Assembly: GCA_910577405.1 (NCBI GenBank)
Contig: CAJTMG010000006.1
Coordinates: forward strand, 1 to 64,000
Source: an uncultured Oscillibacter sp.
Lineage (GTDB): Bacteria > Bacillota > Clostridia > Oscillospirales > Oscillospiraceae
Direction of reading: 5' to 3'
DNA: 64,000 bases
Made by a program: the position numbers and the translations under genes
Notes under the pieces: generated by a model
The model's database searches: none
What the model was told of the DNA's origin: nothing
The model's input: only the letters and a program-made list of their open reading frames with translations
Shown here: positions 1 through 6,753 of the stretch, piece by piece
How the letters are laid out: each line of letters opens with the position of its first letter
Numbering within the stretch: position 1 is the first letter of the stretch

Positions 1-1
1 T

Positions 2-190
2 AAGAGTGGCATTAAATATCTTGATATGGATATAGAAGATGGAAAAGTGCAAATGGTGAAAGTTGATATGGGTGCACTCCATATCAATCACGACCGAAAC
101 GGTGATATAGTCCTCAATGCGCTTATTGCGGAGTTTATCGCCCTCGGCGTCAAACACCACATGGCGGGCAAAGTGCTGGAAACGCAGGAT
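2..190 (+). pseudogene. possible 3'-truncated diaminopimelate epimerase fragment next to the element end
   Basis: An open frame enters from the left edge and reads SGIKYLDMDIEDGKV then VKVDMG. This resembles the central strand of DapF (a 'GK...V.VDMG' stretch). After about base 80 the frame no longer looks like DapF, and it runs on into the antisense of the recombinase gene. The opposite strand between 190 and 75 also has an open, codon-like frame (FDAEGDKLRNKRIEDYI) that I cannot name. The piece is too short to settle which strand is coding. It may be the chromosomal flank of the integrated element or an older scar. Confidence 0.3.
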
Positions 191-192
191 TT

Positions 193-1875
193 CTACGAGT
201 TTCCTCTTTGTAGCAACACAATAGTCTCAACTGTGCTTTCTGCGTCCCAACTCAATCCATCAACTGCCTGCCCATTGAAGAACACCGGGAACCGGAAGTC
301 AATCCGTTTCAAAAAGCGTCCGTTTGGCAGCTTTTCCGGGTAGATCTCCACTTTTTCAATAAAGCTCTTGATAAACTCCTTTTTCTCTGTGTCGGTGAAT
401 TTATCATACAGCTTATCGAAGTACAGCAGGAACTGGTACACATTGTCCTCGGAGATCTTTTGCTGTCGGATGTTGTTGAGCCTGGACTGCACATCGACGA
501 TGTCTGCCTCGGCAACAACAATCTCATCATATATCGTGTTTTGCCGTTCCTGAAGATCCTGATATTTGCGGTCATAATGAGGGTCATCAAAGTCCAGCCG
601 GTCGATCTGCTGTCCCAGCCGGTCTTTTGTCCCCGAAAGCTGGCGGAGCTTCTTGCGGTGGAACTCCAGTTCCCGTTCCAGCTCCTCAGTGTCGATCTGA
701 CTGCCGATCCGCTCCCGGATCGCCGCTTCAAACTGCGGGGTTCGCACCAGACGCCGGATTACATCGGCTACCGCATCATTCACAATGTCCTCGCCCCACT
801 GCCTATGGTAATCACAGCGTTTGCCGTCAATGTGGAGGCGGTGCTTGCAGGCGTAGTAGAAGTAATCCCGGTACAGGCTGCCGTCTTTCTTCTTTTTGCG
901 GTTTACATTTCCATACATCCCGCCGCCGCAGACGGGGCATTTCAGGATGCCGGACAAAATATGCTCATGCTCCAGACTGTGGGTCTTTTCCTGCCGTACA
1001 CCTGTAATCTGCCGTTGCTGATGGGCAAGCTGCCAGTCCTCCTCGGAGACAATGGCCTCATGCGCTCCGTCGTAGAGCATATATTCGTCCTGCTTTACGA
1101 TGTGATACTGGTTTCGAGTGCCGGGTATCTTCTCGTTGTGGCGGCGTCCGTAGGCCAGCTTTCCGCAATAGACGGGGTTGTCCAAGACACTGCGCACAAA
1201 TGCGGCGGTGAAACTGTCCAAGGTGTTGTTCTGGCGCTTCTTTTTTTGGTAGCCATGCTCATTCAGCCATGCGGCGATTCTTGTGACACCCATCGTGGTG
1301 TGGATGTATTTGTCATATATGACACGAATAACCTCCGCCTCATCCTCCGCGATCAGCAGTTCCCCATTTTCCAACCGGTAGCCATAGGGGGCAAAGCCGC
1401 CGTTCCAGCGACCCTCACGGGCTTTTTGCCGACGGCCCTCCATTGTCTGTACCAGGATGTTCTCCCGCTCAATCTCCGCCACCGCCGAAAGAACGGAAAT
1501 CATCAGCTTTCCGGAGTCCTTGGAACTGTCGATGCCGTCCTCCACGCAGATCAGATTGACGCCATAGTCCTGCATCCGTTGCAAGGAAGTCAGCACATCG
1601 GCGGCGTTCCGCCCGAAACGGGACAGCTTGAACACAAGCACAAAGCTCACGCCATCCTTGCCGGACTCGATATCCCGAAGCATTTTCAGAAATTCCGGAC
1701 GCCCCTCCACATTTTTGCCGGACTTGCCTTCGTCGGAGTATTCCCCCATGATCTGCATTTCCTGGAACTCGGCAAATTTGCGGAGCTTATCCTTCTGCGC
1801 GTCAAGGCTGTACCCGTCTACCTGCATGGAGGTGGATACACGGGTATAAAGATAGCATTTGTGCGCCGCTTTCAT
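193..1875 (-). CDS. large serine recombinase (site-specific integrase)
   Basis: Catalyses integration and excision of the element through a covalent phosphoserine link to DNA. The N-terminal resolvase domain (about residues 6-155) starts YLYTRVSTSMQ, with Ser14 as the likely nucleophile. A recombinase domain (about 165-285) follows, then a zinc ribbon (about 310-360, CPVCGGG... paired with a later Cys-rich segment), a coiled coil (about 395-470) and a C-terminal DNA-binding tail. At 560 residues it is typical of TndX-type enzymes. The ATG overlaps the stop of the upstream KilA-N gene (bases 1872-1875), so the two are translationally coupled. It ends just seven residues after VETIV (LLQRGNS). 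I infer that this short end is the original 3' tail of rlmD, acquired on integration. Confidence 0.93.
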   Translation of the reverse strand: MKAAHKCYLYTRVSTSMQVDGYSLDAQKDKLRKFAEFQEMQIMGEYSDEGKSGKNVEGRPEFLKMLRDIESGKDGVSFVLVFKLSRFGRNAADVLTSLQRMQDYGVNLICVEDGIDSSKDSGKLMISVLSAVAEIERENILVQTMEGRRQKAREGRWNGGFAPYGYRLENGELLIAEDEAEVIRVIYDKYIHTTMGVTRIAAWLNEHGYQKKKRQNNTLDSFTAAFVRSVLDNPVYCGKLAYGRRHNEKIPGTRNQYHIVKQDEYMLYDGAHEAIVSEEDWQLAHQQRQITGVRQEKTHSLEHEHILSGILKCPVCGGGMYGNVNRKKKKDGSLYRDYFYYACKHRLHIDGKRCDYHRQWGEDIVNDAVADVIRRLVRTPQFEAAIRERIGSQIDTEELERELEFHRKKLRQLSGTKDRLGQQIDRLDFDDPHYDRKYQDLQERQNTIYDEIVVAEADIVDVQSRLNNIRQQKISEDNVYQFLLYFDKLYDKFTDTEKKEFIKSFIEKVEIYPEKLPNGRFLKRIDFRFPVFFNGQAVDGLSWDAESTVETIVLLQRGNS

Positions 1876-2723
1876 CCGTTACCTCCCTCCGGCAACTGGG
1901 GCAGGCTGCTGATATCCAGCGCCTCCAGCGTTTGCATTTGCCGGACAGCCAGATCCCGCAGAAGAACCAATCTTTCTGATTGAGGCTTGCCCTGTTCAAT
2001 CATAATCGCGTTGTAGCTTTCCATATTGGCAAGCACCAGAAGCTGCTGAATCGTTGCTTCATCTCGCATATTGCCTTTTTGACCTGGGCGTGTGTCCCGC
2101 CATTGCTTAGCAGTCTGACCGAACAGAGCCACATTCAATAGGTCGGCCTCGTTTGCGTAAGTAAATGCGATTTGCTCTGGGGTCAATGCCGGAGGAATCA
2201 GATTTTGTTTGATGGCGTCGGTGTGAATGCGGTAATTGAGTTTCGCGATTTCGCGGTTCAGGTTCCAGTTCAGGGACAGGCGGCTGTTCTCGTCTGATTT
2301 CAACCGCCGGTAATCCTTCATGATATAGAGTTGAAATTCAGGAGAGACCCAAGTGGCGAAAGACATAGCAATGTCCGTGTGGGCATAGGTCCCGCCATAA
2401 CGGCCAGCCTTGACCACGATGCCGATGGCGTCCACTCCGGTAATCCATTTGCTGGGAGACATGGTAAAGGCGTGGGTACCGGCCTGACTTCTAAAGGCGT
2501 CGAATTCGACGGGTTTGAAATTGGGATTGTGCAGGCTTTCCCATAATCCCAGGAATTCAAGGGTATCCCGGCCTCGCATCCAGTTCCGGATAACATCATT
2601 GGGATCATCGCTCTTATAGCGGGCAATGTCAGTCAGTGAGATGAATTCATTTTCAAAATCTGTTGTGTAGATGCCTATTGCGATTCCTTTTGCGTGGATG
2701 GTCTCCTTGACGGGCTTCTTCAT
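1872..2723 (-). CDS. KilA-N domain protein
   Basis: KilA-N proteins are DNA-binding proteins common in phages and integrated elements; the role here is unknown. The 283-residue product has the domain over roughly residues 15-135. It includes an isoleucine/aspartate-rich start (FISLTDIARYK), a DVIRNWMR segment, and the end motif TWVSPEFQLYIMKDYRRL. The C-terminal half is helical and charged, without a domain I recognise. The start at 2723 (MKKPVKE) is chosen because it follows a GAGGTGAGG ribosome site; the frame is open 13 codons further up but has no site there. Its stop overlaps the recombinase start by four bases, which suggests the two are made together. It may help recognise element ends or regulate excision, but this is inference. 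Confidence 0.8.
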   Translation of the reverse strand: MKKPVKETIHAKGIAIGIYTTDFENEFISLTDIARYKSDDPNDVIRNWMRGRDTLEFLGLWESLHNPNFKPVEFDAFRSQAGTHAFTMSPSKWITGVDAIGIVVKAGRYGGTYAHTDIAMSFATWVSPEFQLYIMKDYRRLKSDENSRLSLNWNLNREIAKLNYRIHTDAIKQNLIPPALTPEQIAFTYANEADLLNVALFGQTAKQWRDTRPGQKGNMRDEATIQQLLVLANMESYNAIMIEQGKPQSERLVLLRDLAVRQMQTLEALDISSLPQLPEGGNG

Positions 2724-2869
2724 ATTCCTCACCTCCGGGAATTTCTTATTACAGTATCTCAAACTTGTCCCAACTACATTATACCGAGAAAGTACGGCGG
2801 AGTCAATACATAAAAATCAGTTTGATGGAGAAGGGGAGAGTGTTCAGGTGGACAACTCTCCCCTTGGCT

Positions 2870-3055
2870 TTAGGCTGCGTCAGTCCGCATATCACCAGAC
2901 TGCTTTGTTGTTCCGGTTTCAGGCGGAGGCAGTTTGACCTCATCACCGTACTTCTCCATCATCCTGGCAAGGAAATCCATACAGCGATCAAAGTACATGC
3001 GCTGTTCCGGGAGCAGGCTCTCCTCATTTTGAAATCCATCTGCCCTCACGCCCAT
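2870..3055 (-). CDS. small conserved-looking element protein of unknown function
   Basis: A 61-residue frame starts at ATG 3055 with GGAAGGGG just upstream. It begins 4 bases beyond the stop of the RepA-like gene (3060), as expected in an operon. The product (MGVRADGFQNEESLLPEQRM...) is predicted to be helical and charged, with an amphipathic middle (DRCMDFLARMMEKYGDEV) and a polar tail. I recognise no domain. The operon position, ribosome site and sensible composition support it, but it is short and could be spurious. About 145 bases separate it from the KilA-N gene. Confidence 0.5.
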   Translation of the reverse strand: MGVRADGFQNEESLLPEQRMYFDRCMDFLARMMEKYGDEVKLPPPETGTTKQSGDMRTDAA

Positions 3056-3059
3056 ACCG

Positions 3060-4202
3060 TCACGCCCCTTCCGAATCATCAGGGGCGGGTGTGCAGGTTG
3101 TGTAGGTATTGCAGATATTTTTACGACCGTCACCGGCGCTCAAAATACCATCATTACCTACATTATCTGCATCGTCCATGTCGGTGCTGACCCAGGGCGC
3201 ATTCAAATCCAGCAGAGAGACCAGCCGGCCTTTCCCGGTACGTTTTCCGGAACGGTAGCGGACACCATACTCGCGCTCAAGTTCTCCGATGCTGGCGTTC
3301 AGCAGCCGGGTCAGTGTGTTCGGTTCGGCGTCGATTTCCGTTTCCGCTTTGAGTTCGTCCAGCAGTACAGCGGCATAGCCCCGCCACACACCATGCACCT
3401 GGGTAAATGTCTGAACGGCGGTCAGGATGGGGTCAGGCTCCCTCTGCGGGGCCTCGTACCCAAAGGAAACGAATTCCCACACTTTCTTCTGCTTGTCAAA
3501 GCGGAGGTTCAGTTGCGTGTCGGCCACCTCCCGCCCGGTCACATCCAGCGTGGCAGAGGTCTCCATCCGGGAGGACTTTTGCAGGACAAGTGCGCCATCG
3601 GCGCATCCCAGCAGGTCGGTCGTGCCGGAGATCATGTTGAAGGAGTCGGTGGACCCGGCCTTGCGGGTGTGGTGGACTACCAGTATCGTCACCAGGAAGC
3701 GGTCAGCAATTTTCTTCAAGGCGCATACGGTCTCATAGTCGCTGGCGTAGTTGTACTGCTCCTGTCCGGCCTTGCGGACACGCTGGAGGGTGTCGATGAT
3801 CGCCAGCTTCACATGGGAATGGGCGGCAAGAAAATTGGTAAGCTGTTCCTCGAAGCCCTCGCCGATATACAGGGCCTCGGTCGCCAGCCAGATGTTGCCG
3901 GGCCTGCCGCCGCTGACATCGTTCAGCCTCTGCTGCATCCGTTGGAAAGTGTCCTCCAGGCTGATGTAGAGAACGCCGCATTTCTCAGCTTTCAAGCCCC
4001 AGACCGGCTCGCCCTTGCTGACTTGGTTCGCCAGCCACAGCACCAGCCAGGACTTGCCTACCTTGGGCGCTCCGGCGAGGATGTAGATACCTTGACCCAT
4101 CAGACCGTCGATCAGAGTGCCGGACGGGGCGTAGGTCGTGTCCAGCAGTTCCTCCGCCGGAATCACATTCAGTTCAGGGACTTTCTGTTTTTCTTCCGTC
4201 AT
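3060..4202 (-). CDS. RepA/DnaB-like AAA ATPase of the mobile element
   Basis: A RecA-fold ATPase of the RepA helicase family (AAA_25 type) that plasmids and integrated elements use for replication or mobilisation. The 380-residue product has a Walker A motif at about residues 44-51 (GAPKVGKS), a DnaB/RAD55-like LYISLED strand at about 78-84, a Walker B at about 135-140 (IIDTLQ) and a VVHHTRK sensor motif. The C-terminal part (about 265-340) looks like a winged-helix segment ending ..GRLVSLLDL. It is the first gene of the minus-strand operon. It is transcribed from a near-perfect promoter at 4380-4408 that lies among XRE operator-like repeats, so it is probably repressed by the divergent regulator. 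Confidence 0.82.
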   Translation of the reverse strand: MTEEKQKVPELNVIPAEELLDTTYAPSGTLIDGLMGQGIYILAGAPKVGKSWLVLWLANQVSKGEPVWGLKAEKCGVLYISLEDTFQRMQQRLNDVSGGRPGNIWLATEALYIGEGFEEQLTNFLAAHSHVKLAIIDTLQRVRKAGQEQYNYASDYETVCALKKIADRFLVTILVVHHTRKAGSTDSFNMISGTTDLLGCADGALVLQKSSRMETSATLDVTGREVADTQLNLRFDKQKKVWEFVSFGYEAPQREPDPILTAVQTFTQVHGVWRGYAAVLLDELKAETEIDAEPNTLTRLLNASIGELEREYGVRYRSGKRTGKGRLVSLLDLNAPWVSTDMDDADNVGNDGILSAGDGRKNICNTYTTCTPAPDDSEGA

Positions 4203-4361
4203 TCACATTTCCTTTCACGGCATCCGGCAGCGAACACCATAACGCTGGCGGAGACAGTGGGTGAAGCGGCAGAGTGGCCCGGCTGACCTCCTTCCTGTCC
4301 GGGCTGGCCGCTGATTTGGCATGTATGCCGGGTTGTTCTATATACGGAAGTTTGTGGAGTT

Positions 4362-4374
4362 CAGTTCTGAACTG
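4362..4374. promoter_or_regulatory. operator-like inverted repeat CAGTT-CTG-AACTG
   Basis: The five-base arms are perfect, with a three-base centre, and the repeat lies at the predicted start of the minus-strand promoter. Related half sites (GTTCAG at 4390-4394 region, GAACGG near 4438-4443, AGAACGGC near 4463-4470) occur across both divergent promoters. They are plausible binding sites for the XRE protein encoded at 4507. Confidence 0.5.
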
Positions 4375-4379
4375 CGTCT

Positions 4380-4408
4380 ATTATAGCCGTTCAGAAATGT
4401 GCTGTCAA
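4380..4408 (-). promoter_or_regulatory. consensus sigma-A promoter for the element's repA/kilA-N/recombinase operon
   Basis: Read on the minus strand: TTGACA (4408-4403), 17 bases, TATAAT (4385-4380). Both hexamers are perfect. The predicted start is near 4373, inside an inverted repeat, so tight repression by the divergent XRE protein is likely. Confidence 0.8.
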
Positions 4409-4426
4409 GGGATTTGCAAAAATTCC

Positions 4427-4455
4427 TTTCATTTTTGAACGGAGCATGATATAAT
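4427..4455 (+). promoter_or_regulatory. promoter for the XRE repressor gene
   Basis: A perfect TATAAT lies at 4450-4455. A weak -35 (TTTCAT, 4427-4432) sits 17 bases upstream. The start would be about 45 bases before the ATG at 4507. GAACGG half sites flank the -10, which fits autoregulation. Confidence 0.5.
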
Positions 4456-4506
4456 AGGCGGCAGAACGGCTATACTCAAATCAACGCCAGGACAGGGGGA
4501 TACATC

Positions 4507-5130
4507 ATGGGATTGCCGATTGACGCGACGCTGGGAGAGCGCATCCGGTTTTACCGCCAGCAGGCGGGGCTGACACAAAAAGAACTCGCCGGCCTATGCG
4601 AGGTCAGCGAGTCCGCCATCAGGAACTATGAGTTGGGGAACCGAGTGCCGGATTTTCTGACGCTCCATGAGATCGCCGGAAAACTCCGGGTCAACTACGC
4701 CGCCATCAGCGGTGAAAAAATCTCGGATATGGAAGGGGCGCTGCAGGCGTTATACAAGCTGGAGGAGATTTACGGATTGTACCCGACAGAAGTTGACGGG
4801 CATATCCATTTTGTATTCCGTGACAGTATTGCGATGGATAATTTCAAGCCGGACATAGACACCATTACGAGAAATCCGGGCGCATTGCTCCAATACCGCA
4901 TTCTGGGATTTGTGAAAGCCTGCGCCCAGCACAATGCCGGAGAAATGACCGATGAGGAATACGCCCTCTGGAAAAGTAAGTTCCCGGCGTTCCTGAGCGA
5001 CTTCTACAAATTTCGGAAACAGGCCGGGAAGCCAGACAAAGAAACCTTTGATGGGGACGCCCCTGTCCCCTCGGAAAAACCGCAGTCCCCGGAGCAGAGC
5101 CGGGAGCGGAAAATCAACATCGGGCGGTAG
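4507..5130 (+). CDS. XRE-family transcriptional regulator
   Basis: A likely repressor of the element's divergent operon. Residues 9-65 form a Cro/C1-type helix-turn-helix (GERIRFYRQQAGLTQKELAG then VSESAIRNYELGNRVP). About 100 residues of helical C-terminal domain follow, of a kind found in similar element-borne regulators, then a proline/serine-rich charged tail. The ATG is preceded by AGGGGG. It sits alone on the plus strand, facing away from repA. The intervening 300 bases contain two promoters and repeated GTTCNG-type half sites. Its last bases enter the hairpin array: the first inverted repeat (CGGGC/GCCCG, 5121-5134) spans the stop codon. Target and inducer are inferred from position. 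Confidence 0.85.
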   Translation: MGLPIDATLGERIRFYRQQAGLTQKELAGLCEVSESAIRNYELGNRVPDFLTLHEIAGKLRVNYAAISGEKISDMEGALQALYKLEEIYGLYPTEVDGHIHFVFRDSIAMDNFKPDIDTITRNPGALLQYRILGFVKACAQHNAGEMTDEEYALWKSKFPAFLSDFYKFRKQAGKPDKETFDGDAPVPSEKPQSPEQSRERKINIGR

Positions 5131-5668
5131 CCCGAAAGCGGCAGAATGCCGCGCAGCCAGACCAGTGGAGCGGTCTGTTCAAAGGGTTTGGGATGCTTCC
5201 CAACAAGCAGAAACAGCGATTTCTGGCGAAGCCGGGAACCGCTGTTTCGAGTCTTTGTATACACAAAGACATTGCTTGCAAAGTAGCGAATTGCCATCAA
5301 CGGAAACTTTCTGTCCGTTGATTTGGTGGTGACCAATGTGGTCATCACCACTTCTGGCAGGTGGCTTTCAGTGGGATGGACAGAGTTTATCCACCCCACT
5401 TTGCCAATAGCTCCTTTTGAATTGTTGCCACTAATCACGATTTCTGTGCGGACATTTTTTGTCCGCACCGAATTATTACAGCCTATCAGGGCGAAGCGAT
5501 TTCATGGCAGAAGTACGCTACTGGGCAAGCAGGGCATTTGTATATACAAATGCTCAAAACGGACTTCCAGCGTGGCCGCTGGAAATCCGTTTTTGCTTGC
5601 TGGGGTAGCACCCCAGACCCTTTGAACAGCCCCTGCCGGGGCTGGCTGCGCGTTCGGAAACCGAACGC
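5121..5668. repeat. array of about 13 different hairpins, no gene
   Basis: Bases 5131-5720 hold no convincing gene but are packed with separate inverted repeats, each of its own sequence. Arms and positions: CGGGC 5121-5134; GCGGCA 5138-5152; TTGGGA 5178-5193; GAAACAGCG 5210-5248; GTCTTTGT 5251-5270; TCAACGGA 5297-5321; GGTGGTGACCA 5325-5349 (one G-U); AGTGGGATGGA 5370-5400 (one mismatch); GTGCGGACA 5446-5468; a perfect 20-base palindrome 5534-5553; a 16-base arm pair with one mismatch 5557-5592 followed by T's; CTGGGGT 5600-5616; AGCCCC 5628-5643; GCGTTCGG 5650-5668. Most of the DNA is in stems. It could be a single-strand origin, a transfer or recombination site, or a structured RNA. Confidence 0.75.
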
Positions 5669-5720
5669 TAATGGGAAGACCCCAACAAGGAGTAAACAGC
5701 AGAAGGATAGATATTATATG

Positions 5721-6167
5721 TCATTGCTGCGCTGAGTCAATGGCACGTTTTATAGTTTCAACGCATTTACTGATGTCTTTGTTAATGTCGCTTTCCCATA
5801 TTCTTATCACTGTCCAACCAAGAGTAGCAAGCATATGATTGACTTCATTGTCACGTTCAATGTTTCTCTTAATCTTTGTTTGCCAAAATTCAGAATATCC
5901 CGCTAATTCGTCCTCTAAGGAATCTAAGCCTCGAATTGCCCAGTTATGACCATGCCAAAAATCACCATCGCAGAACACAGCGATACGGTATTTTGTAAAT
6001 ACAATGTCGGGTTTACCTGGTAGCTTTTTATAATTTACTCGATAACGCAGTTTTTCATGCCACAATGCTTTTCGCAACGCAATTTCTGGCTTTGTATCCT
6101 TTGAGGGAATTGAGGACATTATCTTGTGCGTTATTTTATCATCTCGCTTTTTCCCACTCATATCCAT
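5721..6167 (-). CDS. vsr: Vsr-type very-short-patch mismatch endonuclease
   Basis: Vsr nicks DNA at T:G mismatches that arise when 5-methylcytosine deaminates, so it commonly accompanies cytosine-5 methyltransferases. The 148-residue protein has the family motifs in order: PSKDTKPE (21-28), PGKPDIVF (50-57, with the metal-binding Asp at 54), AVFCDGDFWHGH (63-74) and GWTVIRIWES near the C terminus. Length matches the family. It is the last gene of the five-gene R-M operon, three bases after the preceding stop. Its presence implies that the linked methyltransferase makes 5-methylcytosine. In systems of this class a Vsr-fold nuclease could instead serve restriction; the sequence does not decide between the two roles. 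Confidence 0.9.
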   Translation of the reverse strand: MDMSGKKRDDKITHKIMSSIPSKDTKPEIALRKALWHEKLRYRVNYKKLPGKPDIVFTKYRIAVFCDGDFWHGHNWAIRGLDSLEDELAGYSEFWQTKIKRNIERDNEVNHMLATLGWTVIRIWESDINKDISKCVETIKRAIDSAQQ

Positions 6168-6170
6168 TAA

Positions 6171-6752
6171 CTACAATCCGCAGAATACGGCATTTACACC
6201 AACGGCGCCCAATGCGGTAATAATATGAACTTTGTCAGCTTCAGTCAACGATTGTCCAGACATGGATAGTCTTAAGCAAATAGAAGGAGCCTTATTGTTA
6301 ATAGTCAGGTTCGGTTCATTTGCTATAATGTCTAAAGCCTTACGCAATGCGGTTTCCCATTTCAAAACCGTTCCACTGCTCAAAACATAGATGTTACTGG
6401 ATTCTGCTCTTAAAACGTATAGGCCATTCTGTTTCCCTTTTCCTTCTTGGATAATTGTCGCTACCTCTCCAAAGGTATTACGAATTGTCTCCTCTGGTGC
6501 TGATGAAGCAAGCGCTTTTTGGGTTAAAGACTTTGCGTAAGCGTTGAGTACACCGTCTTTTATGTAGGTTCGCACCTTCTCCTTTGCCATGTATTCAACA
6601 AGTACATGACCAACTTCTGGATCATCTACAAGCTGATCCAGGAAACGACCACTTTCAATACGGCCACATTCCCTGTATCCAAATTCATCCGCTTTTTTGA
6701 ATACAGCCCTTTTTATTTTTCGCTGAATATTTTTCGGTAAAGTACTGGCCAT
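6171..6752 (-). CDS. unrecognised 193-residue protein of the R-M operon
   Basis: Lies between the nuclease-helicase (one base upstream) and vsr (three bases downstream), so it is certainly part of the system. The N-terminal half is basic and helical (MASTLPKNIQRKIKRAVFKK...). The C-terminal half alternates strands and helices (about 105-193), with GLYVLRAESSNIYVLSSGTV followed by a predicted helix (LKWETALRKALDII) and strand. I see no Walker, nuclease, zinc-finger or helix-turn-helix motif. It could be an accessory or specificity subunit, or a DNA-end sensor. No function is assigned. Confidence 0.85.
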   Translation of the reverse strand: MASTLPKNIQRKIKRAVFKKADEFGYRECGRIESGRFLDQLVDDPEVGHVLVEYMAKEKVRTYIKDGVLNAYAKSLTQKALASSAPEETIRNTFGEVATIIQEGKGKQNGLYVLRAESSNIYVLSSGTVLKWETALRKALDIIANEPNLTINNKAPSICLRLSMSGQSLTEADKVHIITALGAVGVNAVFCGL

Positions 6753-6753
6753 C

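Noticed and set aside
460..1983. Long plus-strand open frame opposite the recombinase
   Set aside because: It is antisense to a clear serine recombinase and its product has no family features; it arises from codon bias.
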